The position numbers and the translations under genes were made by a program. A DNA stretch of 64,000 nt from Gordionus sp. m RMFG-2023 (Eukaryota > Nematomorpha > Gordioida > Chordodea > Parachordodidae): NCBI RefSeq assembly GCF_954871325.1, contig NC_088777.1:37549366-37613365 (forward strand), in the 5' to 3' direction. Shown in pieces: positions 10,630 to 22,964 of this stretch (positions within the stretch are counted from its first letter, which is position 1; each line of letters opens with the position of its first letter). The notes beneath the pieces are model-generated. The model was not told the DNA's origin. It saw only the letters and a program-made list of their open reading frames with translations, and did no database searches.

Positions 10630-13600
10630 TTTTTTGCAAAGTAGTTGATATTTATTAAGATTTCCCGATTTTCAGAAAAGTACAAATACTTTTTATTTAT
10701 AAATTGAATTATAAAATGTATATCCTCATTTATTTATTTAAATATTAAATTTGTGTGACCCAAGTTAGCAAAATTAACATCTTATTCATTATATCCTATT
10801 TTATCTTTAAAATGAAAAGTCAAGATCCTATAAATGTAATTTGGCAATTTTGAATGAAAATTTTTTCAAAATAATATCAAAAATCAATAAAATAGTGAAG
10901 CCTAAAAATATAATCTGCTCAAATAAAACCAAAATCATTAATGGAACGATTTCAAGATAATAAGAAAACGGTTTGATCCTTTATATGAATGTGATATTGA
11001 GTACAAGTGGGCCTTTTAGCAACTCTCCCACATCTTTATTTTAGAAATGTAGTGAGAAAAAAAATATTTTGCTGCATATGCTTTTGGGTTATGTATTATT
11101 TGAAATTTTTTATTAATTTGCTTTATTTTATTAAATAGCTAAAATTTTACTTCGTTGTTATTTATTTTATTGTGCTCAATATAATTATGTTCAAATTTAT
11201 TATATCCCCTGTAAAGCAATTATATCAATTATATTTGCAATATTACATAATTTATGTGATAACTTGTTGCAACATTAAATATATTATTTCTAATATTTGT
11301 ATTACTAATGATATATACTGATTTAGAAAATAATTAATAATAAAAATATTATTTAAGTTTAAAAAAAGATAGTGGTACTACAAAAATAACTTGCAAACGT
11401 ATTCATCAAAGTATTTATACAAATCAAGGTATTTGTATTTAAATACTTTTATTTAAAATTTATTATAGGTATATAGTATATTTTTATATTTGAAATAAAT
11501 GTTTTTAAAACATATTTGTATTTATATTCAAATACTTTTTTTGAAGTGCATTTGTATTTATACTCGAACCTACCCATAAAACTAGTTAAATTTCATAAAA
11601 AAATATAAGAGTTGGTATTTTTTTATATAATATTTTTTTAAAAAATTGCAGAAATTTATGGATTGAATTATTTCAAAAAAATTTTCATGAAAGTGTTCTT
11701 CATTTGACTACATTATTCTTGAAATTAAATACTAATAAAGCCAATGAATTAAAGTTTTTCTTGACATATTGTTTGGCCTAAATATGTCTTTATTTACTTG
11801 AGAGAAGAAAACGAACGCTCACATGAGCAGGAACATAAGAAATGTAGACTAGCAGGAACATACAATTTAGGTATGCCGATGAAAATAATTATGGCGTACC
11901 CGGCAATCTTTGGCACATCCCCAGCTACACTACCAATGGCAACCATAGTGAATATTTTAAACATTATCAAGATTTAAGCGTAAGTGCCTTACTTTTATAT
12001 ATTTGGTTTAATTCATTTATCAAACCTTATAATCATAGATAAGCAGTCGTTAAATTGGCAGGCATATCTATTTTGGAGTGTATTGTGAAAAATGAATTAA
12101 ATTAATGAAAAATACAAAATTTTTAATATTTATTATTCTATTCTAACTACTGTTGTTAAACCAAAGATTTTTTAGCTAAAAAATATTACCCTAAGCTTCA
12201 AAATTTTGTGTTTTTTTTAATTTGGGAGGTTCGTAACAACATTAAATCTAATCAGTATCAGTTTTTTTTTAATTTTAATTAAATCTTGAATTAGAAAGAG
12301 GGATGTACAAGAGTAGGATAGGATGAATATAAATATTTTCTTTTTATAGAAGAAAATAATCTAAGAATTTTAATTCTAAAAAGAAATTAATTTTTTTTAC
12401 CTGCTTCTCAAGCTCTAGCGACATAAATTCTTATAAAATTAAATTACCCTAATAACCTTTAAGATCCTAATAAAAACTAATTCATAGGTCCTAATAAAAA
12501 CTAAGTCATACCCTCGTGTTAAAGGGCCTTAAATCAGAGAATTTGTGATTTTTTTTTTATATTTATAAATTAGTTTGAAATATTTTATTAATGTTGATGA
12601 CATTTTAATTATCAATAATTGAAAGGTTTTAAAAATTTATTTTAGGCCAGCTAAATAATTCATAAAATGATATTTTTATAGGGGGAAGGGGGGGGGGGAC
12701 TTCATGTTAATTAGTAAACAAAACAATAATTTTTATAAAAAGTTTTAAATTATTATTCTAACATTAAAAAATGTATTTGAAAGCAGCCCATAATTAAAAT
12801 TGATTGTAAATTAATCATTTTTCAACCTGAATTAGATTTTTTTTAAAGCTATAGAGAGTCTTCACAGATAATGAGAGAAATACTAAAAGTTTAGGAAATA
12901 ATAGTCTACATAGTCAGTGTAGGGTTTTCAGGTCAAAAGTTTTGAAATAGGGGATAAAATTATATTATAAATATATAAAAATGGGGGCTGTGTTCCATAA
13001 CCCCTTTTGCGGACCTCTGTCCCTTTTTTTTAAAGAAGTACATAGGTTGAAATTCATCGTATTTCGTAACTAATTTTATTTAACACAAAAGTATTATGTA
13101 TTGTGTAAAAAGTAAAATCATGTTCAGTAAAAGTATGTTATAAAGGCAGCAAAAATAGTTTAAAATTATAATATGCAGTAAAAATAATGGTCAACAAACA
13201 CTGAAAAATAATGGTATTGAATAATATTCATTATAAATCAAGGAAAGAAGTGTACTGGGCGAAAAGACATGAGCAAAAAGACAGTGATCAAAAATTTCCA
13301 AGGGCAAAAGACCGGACACACATATAATACCCTAATTTTTAAAAAAACATTCAAACCCGTAAAAAATGAATATTTTTAAAATTAGCCCCTTTAAGCATTT
13401 AAACGAATTTCTAAAATATCTGTCTGTGATCCAATTAAAGTTTATTGCCAAGTGTAACAATATTTCAGTATTATAGCATACTGGATAAAATTTTAGAAAA
13501 TTGGGAAATGAATTAAATATATTGGGGGAGATTTTATTTTTTTTGATCACGGGTGAGTCTCTCCAACAATGGGTTAAACCTGGCAACCCTGAGTCAGTAT

Positions 13601-15000
13601 CCTTTTTATATGTCATGCTGGGGAAGTGGCTATGTGATTGGCTTGGGGGGGGGCGAGGTGTAGGACTCAGGTATGGATAAAAAATGTAATCAATCAAGGG
13701 ATCTAGGCCTATAATGAATTATCCTTTACTCGATTTGTATTTTTACGAATTACAAATTATCAGATTCGAAAATTCGAATTGAATACTAATATTCCTTTAA
13801 TATTATTCCTAAATAATTAAATTCAGGAAATATTTTAAAAAATTTAATTCTCGAATCGAATAATTTAAAAAATTGAATCAAAAATTGGTTTCATTATCCG
13901 TATGATATCAGATATGAATTTAAGTTTACATAGTAAATCGTAAAAATTATGTTTTGCCTTCACCTTCACATTTTATGTTTTTCTTTTTGATAATATGGTT
14001 ATTTTATTTTATTTAATATAATTACTTCTTTGATTAAAAAAGAGAGAAACACTTTATTATATTCAATCAATTTTCTTGTATATACAAATTTAGCAATTAG
14101 CTTTAAAGAAAACAAAATACTTGACATTTTTAGACATTTTGACATAATTTAATTTAAAACAAAAGAATGACATAACAAAAGAAACTATAAATTAAAATAA
14201 TAAAAATTATAATTATTTTGGCCAGAAGTTGATATTTTGATAAAAGGAATAATTATTATTAAATAAAAAGTTTTTTTTTTATTTCTTAATGACAATGTTT
14301 TGAAGGTAATTTAGTTTCACATTACAACGGATTCTATAAATCGTCACGTTATGTAATTTATTTTTTTACTTCTTTTTCTATCACTTAAATTTATTAAATG
14401 TTGAATTATAATATTTTTTTAAATCACAATTATATGTTAATTTTTTTATAACTGATAAAATGGAATTGTTCTGATTCCGGCTAAAATTTTAATGGACATA
14501 AAAAATAAATAAATAATTTGATTTGTAATCTCACAAAACCACTTTTTTGATAAAATTAGATTGATAAATTATACTTTTTATAGGAATATCTATGGATTTG
14601 GTATTTATATTCTATTTATGTATTCGCCTATTATAACAAACATTCTTGATCATATTAGTTAGTTATTGTTATATTTAAGGTTTAATTATATAAACCTATC
14701 CTAAATTAAACAATCACAGTTCATTCTAGAGGCACAGTCTCTTTCTTTGTATTTCTGGAACTTTTTACAAGCCCGTGGATGTTAAACAGTTAATTAATCT
14801 TTTGCTCTGTTATGCCTACTACGATGGCTATGCGATTAAATCACATAAATAAAATATATTTAAAAACGTGAATATTATATACATATAATTAAATGAGGAT
14901 CAGATATTTTGTAGTATTTTAGATTTCATTTTTAAAACTTCTAAAAGTTTAAAAACAATTAATTTTTAAAAGAGATTATGGCTTTTTCCTAAGAAGAAAA
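10630..15000. other. A+T-rich DNA, few landmarks
   Basis: Mostly low-complexity A+T sequence. Landmarks: a short open stretch at 11765-11977 (listed separately); an 11-base G-run at 12688-12698; a right-type hAT-like end (ACCTGGCAACCCTG) finishing at 13591, matching the CAGAGTTGCCAGG end at 7894; and a G-run near 13647. A 121-codon minus-strand frame at 13332-13697 overlaps that transposon end and is not considered a gene. Confidence 0.4.
11765..11977 (+). other. Unrecognised open stretch with coding-like composition
   Basis: The plus strand is open for about 70 codons and clearly richer in G+C than its surroundings. It contains REENERSHEQEHKKC followed by a more hydrophobic part, MAYPAIFGTSPATLP. 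There is no early ATG; the first Met falls two thirds of the way in. I do not recognise the family. It could be a fragment of a transposon protein or an isolated exon. Nothing around it supports a gene. Confidence 0.2.
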
Positions 15001-15008
15001 GAAACTAT

Positions 15009-15253
15009 CGGAGACCTGCAGAGGTACCATTTGCATGGCTGCCGGATTTTTAAAATTTTTCGGCCCGGGCCGGGTTTTATATTTTCAGGCCTCCTTTTTC
15101 AAAATATATTACATTTAATTTTTATAACCAATAATAGCGTTTAAAATATTTGGTTTTAGTAATTTTTTTAAATTTTAGGCCCAGCCCAGGTATTTTTAAA
15201 AAAATTTTAGACCTGGCCCGGGTATGTTTAAAGAAATTAAAAACAGTTCTCTG
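15009..15253. mobile_element. GC-rich hAT-type MITE, CAGAGACCTGC family (diverged)
   Basis: The left end CGGAGACCTGCAGAGGTACC at 15009 matches the family seen intact at 20519, 28657 and 54606. A likely right end, GTTCTCTG, finishes at 15253. The flanking octamers gaaactat and gaaaatgt agree at six of eight positions, like a worn target duplication. The interior shows the family's alternating GGCCCGGGCC and A/T-tract structure. No coding capacity. Confidence 0.6.
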
Positions 15254-15639
15254 GAAAATGTGAAAAAAAATAAACATATAAATTTAGATTTTGTACATAT
15301 CTTTTGAAAATGAAATCCAAAAAATCAAAAATTTATTAGTAAAGATGACAACACACCCTTTAATGCAATATTTTTTTTATATAATTATTTTTAGTTTTTT
15401 GGGAATATATTTTTTAACAATATATTAATCAATTTTTTATCAAGTAAAAACTAGAGATCAGATTATATATCGATTAATATATAAATCAATTTTTATTTGA
15501 TATTAATCGAAAAAAATATATATTTACTAGCTTATTTTAACTCAAAATTTATTTTTCAATTTTAAAATTATCTTTCCAAAAGAGGGCGTTAAATGCATAT
15601 TAATTAAAAATATCATGTTAGATAACTCGAATGATTACT

Positions 15640-16145
15640 GGTTAGCTTTTATCCATTAAAAAATGTTTCATTTTTGTTTTATATCGCTTAGGTGTAAAAC
15701 ATTACAACAAAAAATATTTAAAAAAATTGTGATTCGACCGAAATATTGCGTTGGCATTGAAAAATTATCATTTTTGTTTTATATGCGTATATTTACGTAT
15801 TTCAAAAAATATTTTTAAAATATTGAGTTTGGCCGGTTGCCGAGTTAAAGCCGATCGCTTACTAAATATTTAATCGGCCATCATTGACTGTATATCCATT
15901 GAAAAATATTCAATTTGCTTTATATCGCTATAATTAGGTAATCCTAAAATATATTTTAAAAAATATTATAATTTAACCGATAACCCACTCATAGTCGAAT
16001 TTAAGTATTGTTGGCGTTATTCATTGAAAAATCTTTATTTTTGGTTGATATACGTATTGTTATATGTTAAACATTATCCCAAAAATATTTTCGAAATATT
16101 GTGATTTGGTAGATTGCCGATTCAAACACGACATCTTACTAAATA
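15640..16145 (-). repeat. Satellite array, left arm (minus-oriented units)
   Basis: Three to four diverged copies of a roughly 130-140-bp unit lie here in the opposite orientation to the right arm. Diagnostic pieces, read on the minus strand, are TTTTTCAATGGAT, a GAGTCGGCAATCGG-like segment, AAATCACAATATTTTAAAAA and TTTTTGGGATAATGTTT. Copy anchors (CCATTGAAAAA) lie near 15650, 15755, 15894 and 16022. Divergence between copies is roughly 20-25%. Confidence 0.8.
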
Positions 16146-16309
16146 TCGAATATGAATCGATTCAACACAACGATCTCAATAATGCATTTAATAAATAAAA
16201 GATAAATTTATCAAATAAATTCAAACTAAAATATATTTGGTTCAATAATGACAAAAATAATTAAGACAATCGATAATACTAGCAATGTGTTCAATGAATA
16301 AAGCTATGA
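16146..16309. repeat. Switch region between the two satellite arms
   Basis: About 165 bp of A+T-rich sequence separates the minus-oriented from the plus-oriented satellite units. Partial, worn pieces of the unit seem to lie at both edges. The orientation change centres near 16225. Confidence 0.6.
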
Positions 16310-17310
16310 GGTCCCATCATATATTTAGTAAGCAGTCGTTGAGTCGACAATCGATTAAATCACAATATTTTAAATATATTTTTGGAGATAATACTTAACA
16401 AGTAATAATATAATATATATAAAAAACAAAAATGTAGATTTTTTAAATGGATAACGCCAGCAATGTAGCATTTAGTCTATGGAAGGTTATGAGTCGGTTG
16501 TCGGTCAAATCACAATATTTTAAAATTATTTTTTGAGATAATGTTTTACGCGAAATTATAGTGGTAGAAAGCAAAAAACATTTTACAATGGATAATATTG
16601 GTAAATGTGGGCCCTTCAAACCTTTAGTAAGCTTCGGTATTGTATGGTGATCGGTCAAATCTCAATATTTTTAAATATATTTTAGAATAATGTTTAACAT
16701 GCAAATATACACATAGAAAACAAAACAAAAAGACGATTTTTCAATGGATAACGCTTGTAATGCAATATTTAATCATAGGGTCGGTTATGAGTTGATTATC
16801 GGTAAACACAATATTTTTAAAATATTTTTTGGGGGTAATGTTTTATACATAAAGCGATATAAAACAAAAATGAACATTTTCGGTTGGTCAATCATATTTA
16901 GTAAGCTGTCGGTATTGAGTCAGCAATCGGTTAAATCACAATATTTTAAATATATTTTTGGAGATAATACTTAACAAGTAATAATATAATATGTATAAAG
17001 AACAAAAATGTAGATTTTTTAAATGGATAACGCCAGCAATGTAGCATTTAGTCTATGGAAGGTTATGAGTCGGTTGTCGGTCAAATCACAATATTTTAAA
17101 AATATTTTTGGGATAGTGATTTATACGTAATTATCGCGATAGAAAACAAAATTGAGCATTTTCAATGGATAACACCGGCGATGCCGTATTTAGTCATCAA
17201 TCGGGTTTGAATCGGCAATCGATCAAATCAAATCATGATATATAAAAAGAGTTTTGTGGTTTATGTTTTATACGTAAATATAATAGAAAACAAATTATGA
17301 GATTTTGATC
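16310..17310 (+). repeat. Satellite array, right arm (plus-oriented units)
   Basis: About seven copies of the same unit run on the plus strand. The ATGG of the CAATGGATAACGCC anchor falls at 16447, 16588, 16744, 17023 and 17165, giving steps of 141, 156, 279 (two units) and 142 bp. Each unit holds GTCGGTCAAATCACAATATT, a TATTTTTGGGATAATGTTTTA segment and an AAAACAAAAATG segment. Two stretches 576 bp apart (about 16355-16535 and 16931-17110) are almost identical while other copies are diverged, which indicates a recent higher-order duplication. The short open frames across this array are repeat artefacts. Confidence 0.85.
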
Positions 17311-17344
17311 AATAACGCGAGAATGCTTGCCTTATAAGTTTTTG

Positions 17345-18790
17345 GTTTTTTTCTATTCTAATAAATTAAATGTCAAAGAAACCTATATTTTTAATACCAA
17401 TAATCATTCGTATTTCCTAATGAATTTAACGTCTTTTGGAGATATAATTATTAAATTTTAATATTAATAAATAAAATTAGATTTTTAAAAAATATTTAAT
17501 CCCTAGTTTTTATAAATTTTATAATAAAAAATGAGAATGACTTTAAAGCTAATGCTACATGTTCAAGACTAATTTATAGATTGTGGTTAGTAACAACCGG
17601 GATTATAACTAATGTCATCAACATGATTATATATTATTCCTATTCTAAATTAAGATAGCCGACATAATTTTGATTAAAATTTTATTGAAAGGAGAAAATA
17701 TTTGATCAATTTATTTGAATAAATTATATTATTAACATTATCTAATTACAGTATAATGGCTGAAAGCATACCATGACCAGAGTAGAGGGGGCTTGCCTTC
17801 AACAAATTTTCTGTTATGTAGAGGTTGATGATAACTAAAACTAAAGAAACACAGAAGACATATTCTTTTGTTATAATAATGATGATTTTATTTTTAAAAA
17901 TATTAATGTTTAGGCTTGAGTGTCTCTTTAATGTTTGATACATCCACCAATTTGGCAAGCATATTTCCTTTACGTCGCATTGTTCGGCACAAATAAAATT
18001 AAATTATGGATTGGAAAGAGTGATGTAAGGGATTAGGATGGATATAAATAGTATATTAAAATTTAGAAATAATAAAATAATTATAATTAAAAAAATTCCA
18101 TCGATACACAGCCAAAAGGTTATGAAAAAGATAAAATTTAAGAAATATGTCATTGAAACTTTTAAGAATTCCTGAAAAATATTTTATAAGGGTGTCTAAA
18201 AGAAAATAATAAAAAGATCTATTGATTGAATTGTTAATAGTGATTAGCCTTCCATGTTGAGTCTAGCTCTAGGTTTTAAGGGGGGAAGGGGTAGTGTAAA
18301 ATTATTAATTTTTGAATATAAGATCGAGTTTTATGATCTCACACGTTTTATGATCTCACCCTTCATCAAATACCGAACCATTTATTTTTTACATGATTCA
18401 TAAGAATTAAAAGTATAGCCTTAATTACAATTTATAATATTTAACAACATTTTATTTCAAATTTGGGTAATTAAAATGTGACAAAATTAAACTATTAAAT
18501 TTAATGGTGTGGGCTAATTAAAAAACCCTGAAACATTTATGATGGTTTATTTAATCAGCTATTGCATCTAAACTATATACCCTTTTTAAAAAAATATATA
18601 AAAAAAGTGAAAAAATTATTTTTAAATTAATCATTTTATTTTTGAAATATTTATTTGTATAAATAAAATAAAATTTATTTATTTTTGTAATATTTTTTGT
18701 ATAATTATAGTAAAGCAAATCTATATATAATATCCATAATATTTTATTTTTATCTTAGAATCAACTTTTTAATTTTATCTATAAGAGATG
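17345..18790. other. A+T-rich DNA, nothing recognised
   Basis: No gene, RNA or transposon end could be supported here. The minus-strand frame at 17746-17958 starts and ends in low-complexity sequence and matches nothing I know. Confidence 0.4.
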
Positions 18791-18800
18791 GAGTGGCAAC

Positions 18801-19112
18801 TAGTGATCTGCATCGGGCCTAATTTATCAAATTTTTTTTTTAAAATTTACAGACACGGCCCGGCCCGAATTTATATAGAAATTAATTTTTATAATTACTC
18901 AAAAAAGACATATGTTATATGTCGTTTAGTTTCAATAAATAAAATCAAATATTTAAAATTGATAAATTTAGATATATTTTAAAAAAATTCCAAATTCCGA
19001 CAAGACCTGGCCCGAATTTTTTTTAAATATTAGACCCGGGCCGGCCTGAACCAGATTATTTAAAATAGAATTAGGCACGAGCCCGGCCCGTACCCGGCAC
19101 GAACTTCTCAAT
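18801..19112. mobile_element. GC-rich hAT-type MITE, CAGTGATCTGCA family (diverged)
   Basis: TAGTGATCTGCATCGGGCCT at 18801 is nearly identical to the left end of the intact copy at 37271. The interior carries the same CCCGGCCCGAATTTAT and ACCCGGGCCGGCCTGAACC blocks. The right end is worn, lying near 19100-19112, and no clean target duplication could be matched. Confidence 0.6.
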
Positions 19113-19114
19113 GT

Positions 19115-20510
19115 GACTTGCAACTTTCACGGGTCAAAGCAAGATAGGCGAATCAAAGTTAAATATAGGCTTTTTGTCGCAATTATACGAAAATGACTTT
19201 ATTAATCTTGAGAAATGGCTTATAAATTCTTCTTAAATCAAGCAGCTAATTCCTTACATGATAATAATTTTAATATATTAAAGCCCTTCATATTCCATCC
19301 AACCAAACTCGTGTCAGTTGATATTGGATAGACTCTTGAACTTGGTCGAATTTAGAATTTTAAATTTAATTTCAAACCGGATAGGATGTCGACCATGAAA
19401 ATATTTTTTTATTTTCATAAATATTTTTATGAAAATTATTTTCAAGAATAACCATAAAATTATTTAATATCATTCCAGCGCTTATATATTTTCTAATTTC
19501 TTTGAAATATATAGTAAATCTTTTCAACATTCTAATGAAAAAAATTTGAATCGGACTAGAACCTATTCCTAAAAATAAAATTTGGGATCGGACTTAAATC
19601 TTTTATAAAAAAAATACTAGGATTTAGATTGGTCGAACAAAAATTGTAAATTTTTTTTAACAGATCAGGTCGGACCTAAAAAAGTTAGTCCGATGCATAA
19701 ATATTAAATGTAAATTTAAAATGTCTAATAAATAATCAACATTTAGTCGCTAAAATTAGGAAAAATTTATAAGATTTATTTTTAATATGCACGTGATGAC
19801 TTCACAAAATCATTAATCATCCGAGCCCTTCCTCCCTAACTTAGACAAAAAGTAGATCATTGTATAGAAATATATAATCATTGAATATAAATTTTTATTT
19901 TCTTGGATAACTTTTTGTGCATCCTGGAATCAGGTTCATAATCTATCATTATGTACTATACTATTACTATGTGACAGGAAAAACAAATTTTATTTTGTTT
20001 AAAAATCATGAAAACTGCGATTATCACAAATTTTTTGATTTATGTGCTCCTAAAAGGAGTAGCAAGGAAGTGCTTAGGGGCTAACAGCCAAAACAACTGC
20101 CCTGAGCTGCCGAATGTTTCAAATTTTTAAGAACTGCAAAATATAAATTTATCTTTTTTTAAAATAAATCTCCTTTCCAACCCTTCACCATCATAATATT
20201 TACAATTAGTAATTAAATTTGAAATAAAAGGAAATAATATCTTTAAATTTTAATTGTAAGAATATCCATTTATTTTTTCACTATAAATAATTAATACTAT
20301 AATATTTGTTTTTCTTTATTTCGATAAGCGCAAATTACTAACAATTCCGTTTAAAATTTAGAACGCTTTTTGGATATTTAAAAATTGATATCAGAACTCC
20401 TCGCTTTAACAGAGGCTATTTTGGAAATGACGTATTTTATGTGTAGCCTCCCTCAACTTGTTACTTGGTGAGAGGACGTCTATTAAATTCATTTTTTGGC
20501 ATTGTACAGC
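19115..20510. other. A+T-rich DNA with a weak GGTCGGAC/GGATCGGA block
   Basis: Between about 19300 and 19690 there are several short CGGAC/GGATCGG motifs similar to those at 29367-29629. This suggests a very old MITE whose ends are no longer readable. Nothing else was recognised. Confidence 0.3.
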
Positions 20511-20518
20511 ATATATAT

Positions 20519-20722
20519 CATAGACCTACAGGTCCGGCCCTAAATCCGGCTAATGTATTCGGATTGTATTTTCGTTTTTATTAAATATACCAGGGGTGGA
20601 CCTAGAAATATTTCTTTAAAAAAAATCCGGGTCGGGCTTCAAAATATAAAACCCGAGCCGGGCCAAAATTTATTTTTTAAATCCAGGTAGGGCCGTGCAA
20701 ACAGTACCTCTGCAGGTCTCTG
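20519..20722. mobile_element. GC-rich hAT-type MITE with perfect target duplication
   Basis: The element starts CATAGACCTACAGGTCCGG and ends with GCAGGTCTCTG, near-inverted ends of the CAGAGACCTGC family. It is flanked by atatatat at 20511-20518 and 20723-20730, an 8-bp target duplication as expected for hAT. Low sequence complexity at this site weakens the duplication somewhat. The element is 204 bp with no coding capacity. Confidence 0.75.
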
Positions 20723-20734
20723 ATATATATTTTC

Positions 20735-22760
20735 TGGTTATCTTTAACTAGGCCAAATTTTTAATGATCTTTATTTCAATGTGAAACTGAATGGGAACGA
20801 AAATTAAGAAGTGCAAAAGTAATAAGAAATTTAGTTGATAATATTTATTATGACAATTCAGTGGATGTTTCAGAAACAACAAAAGACACAACAGTAGACA
20901 GAGACGGTTTTTTTGCCCAATGATTTAAGAGTTAACGATTTTAGTTATTCAATTATTTGGTACTGGCATAAAATATTTTTTAGGCAATAGGATGCAAAGT
21001 AGTATCGACTTAAAAATGCAACGAAATTTATAGAAAAATACATAAATATTTTCAGATTTATGAAATACGGCCTTAAGGATTCTTAATAATCGCAGAAGAC
21101 CTCGTGATATGTTTAGAAAAAATGTTTCACAGCAATAAGGTTAAATTGAGTGGTTGAAAACTCTAAAGCGTTTTCAATGAAAAAGAGTATAAAAATTGAG
21201 TTTTTCAAGTGATCTAGCGATTATTATATAAAGGATTTCAACTTTAAATATTTTAAGAACTATTTTGACTTCTTGGTATATCTACTTTGTTAAGCACATC
21301 TGAAACTGATTTACTATATCATTGCAATAAATTAAATATCTTGCTTATGAAACAAGGTTTGGAAAGTGGCATTAGTGAATTAAATTTAATAATAAAACTA
21401 AAAATCTTAATTAATAGATTATACATGATTATCATATACATTCCTAAGTCTTAAAGTTTTTCAAAGCTTAATAATAATCATATTTATTAGATCACTCAAC
21501 GAAAACTTTAATAGAAGATATTTTCATGGATTTGTAGATGGTAGACGTTTATTCATAACAAAATTTTTGCTCCCCAGGTTCATAGGATGGATGATTCGTT
21601 TTATAAATATTTATCAGTTATCTATTTAAAAAAATAATAATAGATCACTACTTAATCTTCATAAACAATTGCTATAATCAAAACTAATAATAACTATTTG
21701 TTTGTGGTTGGTTTGTGTTTAAAAAAATTTACCATCAATAACATTTGCAAATTTTTACAGTTACAAAATAATAATTACACAGTTCAAAAATAATAACACT
21801 TTTCATTAGTGTGTATCGATTTTTGCTTTGAATTGTATATATAGAATTTTTTTTTATGATAAATGATTAACAAATGTAAATATAAAAAGTTTTATCAACC
21901 ATCACTACAATACAATATCAAGCTTCATCAAAAATACTTGGATTTAAGGGAATATTATATTAAAACAGTTTTTTAAAAGAGGTATTTTTTTTTAAATTAA
22001 TCAAAGAACATGCATGAAAAAAATCCCCAACTCGCCAAATTTATTTCATGTCAGTATCTTAATTTTTCATAAACATTTAAATTCAACTGATTGTGGTTTA
22101 CATATCATTCTACTAGGTGAATATTAAATATGAAAAATAGTTATTATTGTACATAATTTTTATTAATTAACAAGTATATAAAAATATATAAAATTATTAA
22201 ATAAAAATAAATGTGATTTTTTAAATATATTATTTTTATGTAATCCAAAGGTTTTGCCCATTTCTGGAAAAATAAATTTCAAAATCATACAGTTTTTAAG
22301 AAAATAGTTAACAAAAGGTAAAATTTAATTCCATGACTAGAATTACCATTCTACTAAAATATATTACGCTATGGATTTACATTGTAGTCCCATAAAATGT
22401 AAATGATGTCACATTAAAATAAACGCATAATTATTCGAGTTTTTATTGAAAGAAGCGATTAGTATAAAATGAGGAGAGAAAGAGAAGATAAGCAGTAATA
22501 TTTTCTTCAATGTGCATTCCCAAATTACCAGATAGGATATATTTAAAATTAATAAAACACACTACTAATTGTCTTTTCATTACCTATTATGTACAATATA
22601 ATGAAGTTTAACACATGAAAAAGGTTTAACACTAGGTTAAAAAAAACTATACGGTCAACGGAATGGGGAAAAATACTGGCATGCTCTAAATATTTTAAAA
22701 TCGGTCTAAAAATACAATGTGTTTAATTTAGCTAAAAAAAATACCAATGCACAATACGCA
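20735..22760. other. A+T-rich DNA, nothing recognised
   Basis: About 2 kb without an interpretable open frame, RNA gene or repeat end. Codon-like structure is absent on both strands. Confidence 0.4.
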
Positions 22761-22763
22761 TAA

Positions 22764-22961
22764 CAAATATTCCCAATTAGAAAAATAAAAATTTTACCCT
22801 ACGTTACTAACACATTAGGAATCTTCGACGAAGAAGCGATCCTCTTTTTAAAAATTTTAAATAAAAAACTAACAACAACAACGGAGATCCCCCAAAGAAA
22901 ATTTATGCCTTATGCAAAGAATATCTATCAAGATATGAAGATCCGATTTTATCTCCATTAA
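22764..22961 (+). pseudogene. Possible LINE polymerase C-terminal fragment
   Basis: The plus strand is open for 65 codons with unusually mixed composition for this region. The core reads TLGIFDEEAILFLKILNKKL, followed about 15 residues later by FMPYAKNIYQDM. Some non-LTR reverse transcriptases end with a similar pattern, 'T.G.FG.EA..FF..L..R......G.......QRI..AI'. The match is faint and from memory. There is no ATG near the front and nothing convincing on either side, so it is at best a fragment. Confidence 0.25.
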
Positions 22962-22964
22962 TCG

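Noticed and set aside
13332-13697. 121-codon minus-strand open frame
   Set aside because: It runs across a hAT-like terminus (ACCTGGCAACCCTG to 13591) and a G-run, has Pro/Ser-rich low complexity at its front, and matches nothing recognised; treated as a chance frame in transposon DNA.
16443-16974. Small proteins in the satellite region
   Set aside because: The frames follow repeat units and change with each unit; they are repeat artefacts.
15009-20722. One 5.7-kb hAT transposon with ends at 15009 and 20722
   Set aside because: The ends are inverted, but the flanking octamers differ. The right end has its own left partner at 20519 with matching atatatat repeats, so these are separate MITEs.
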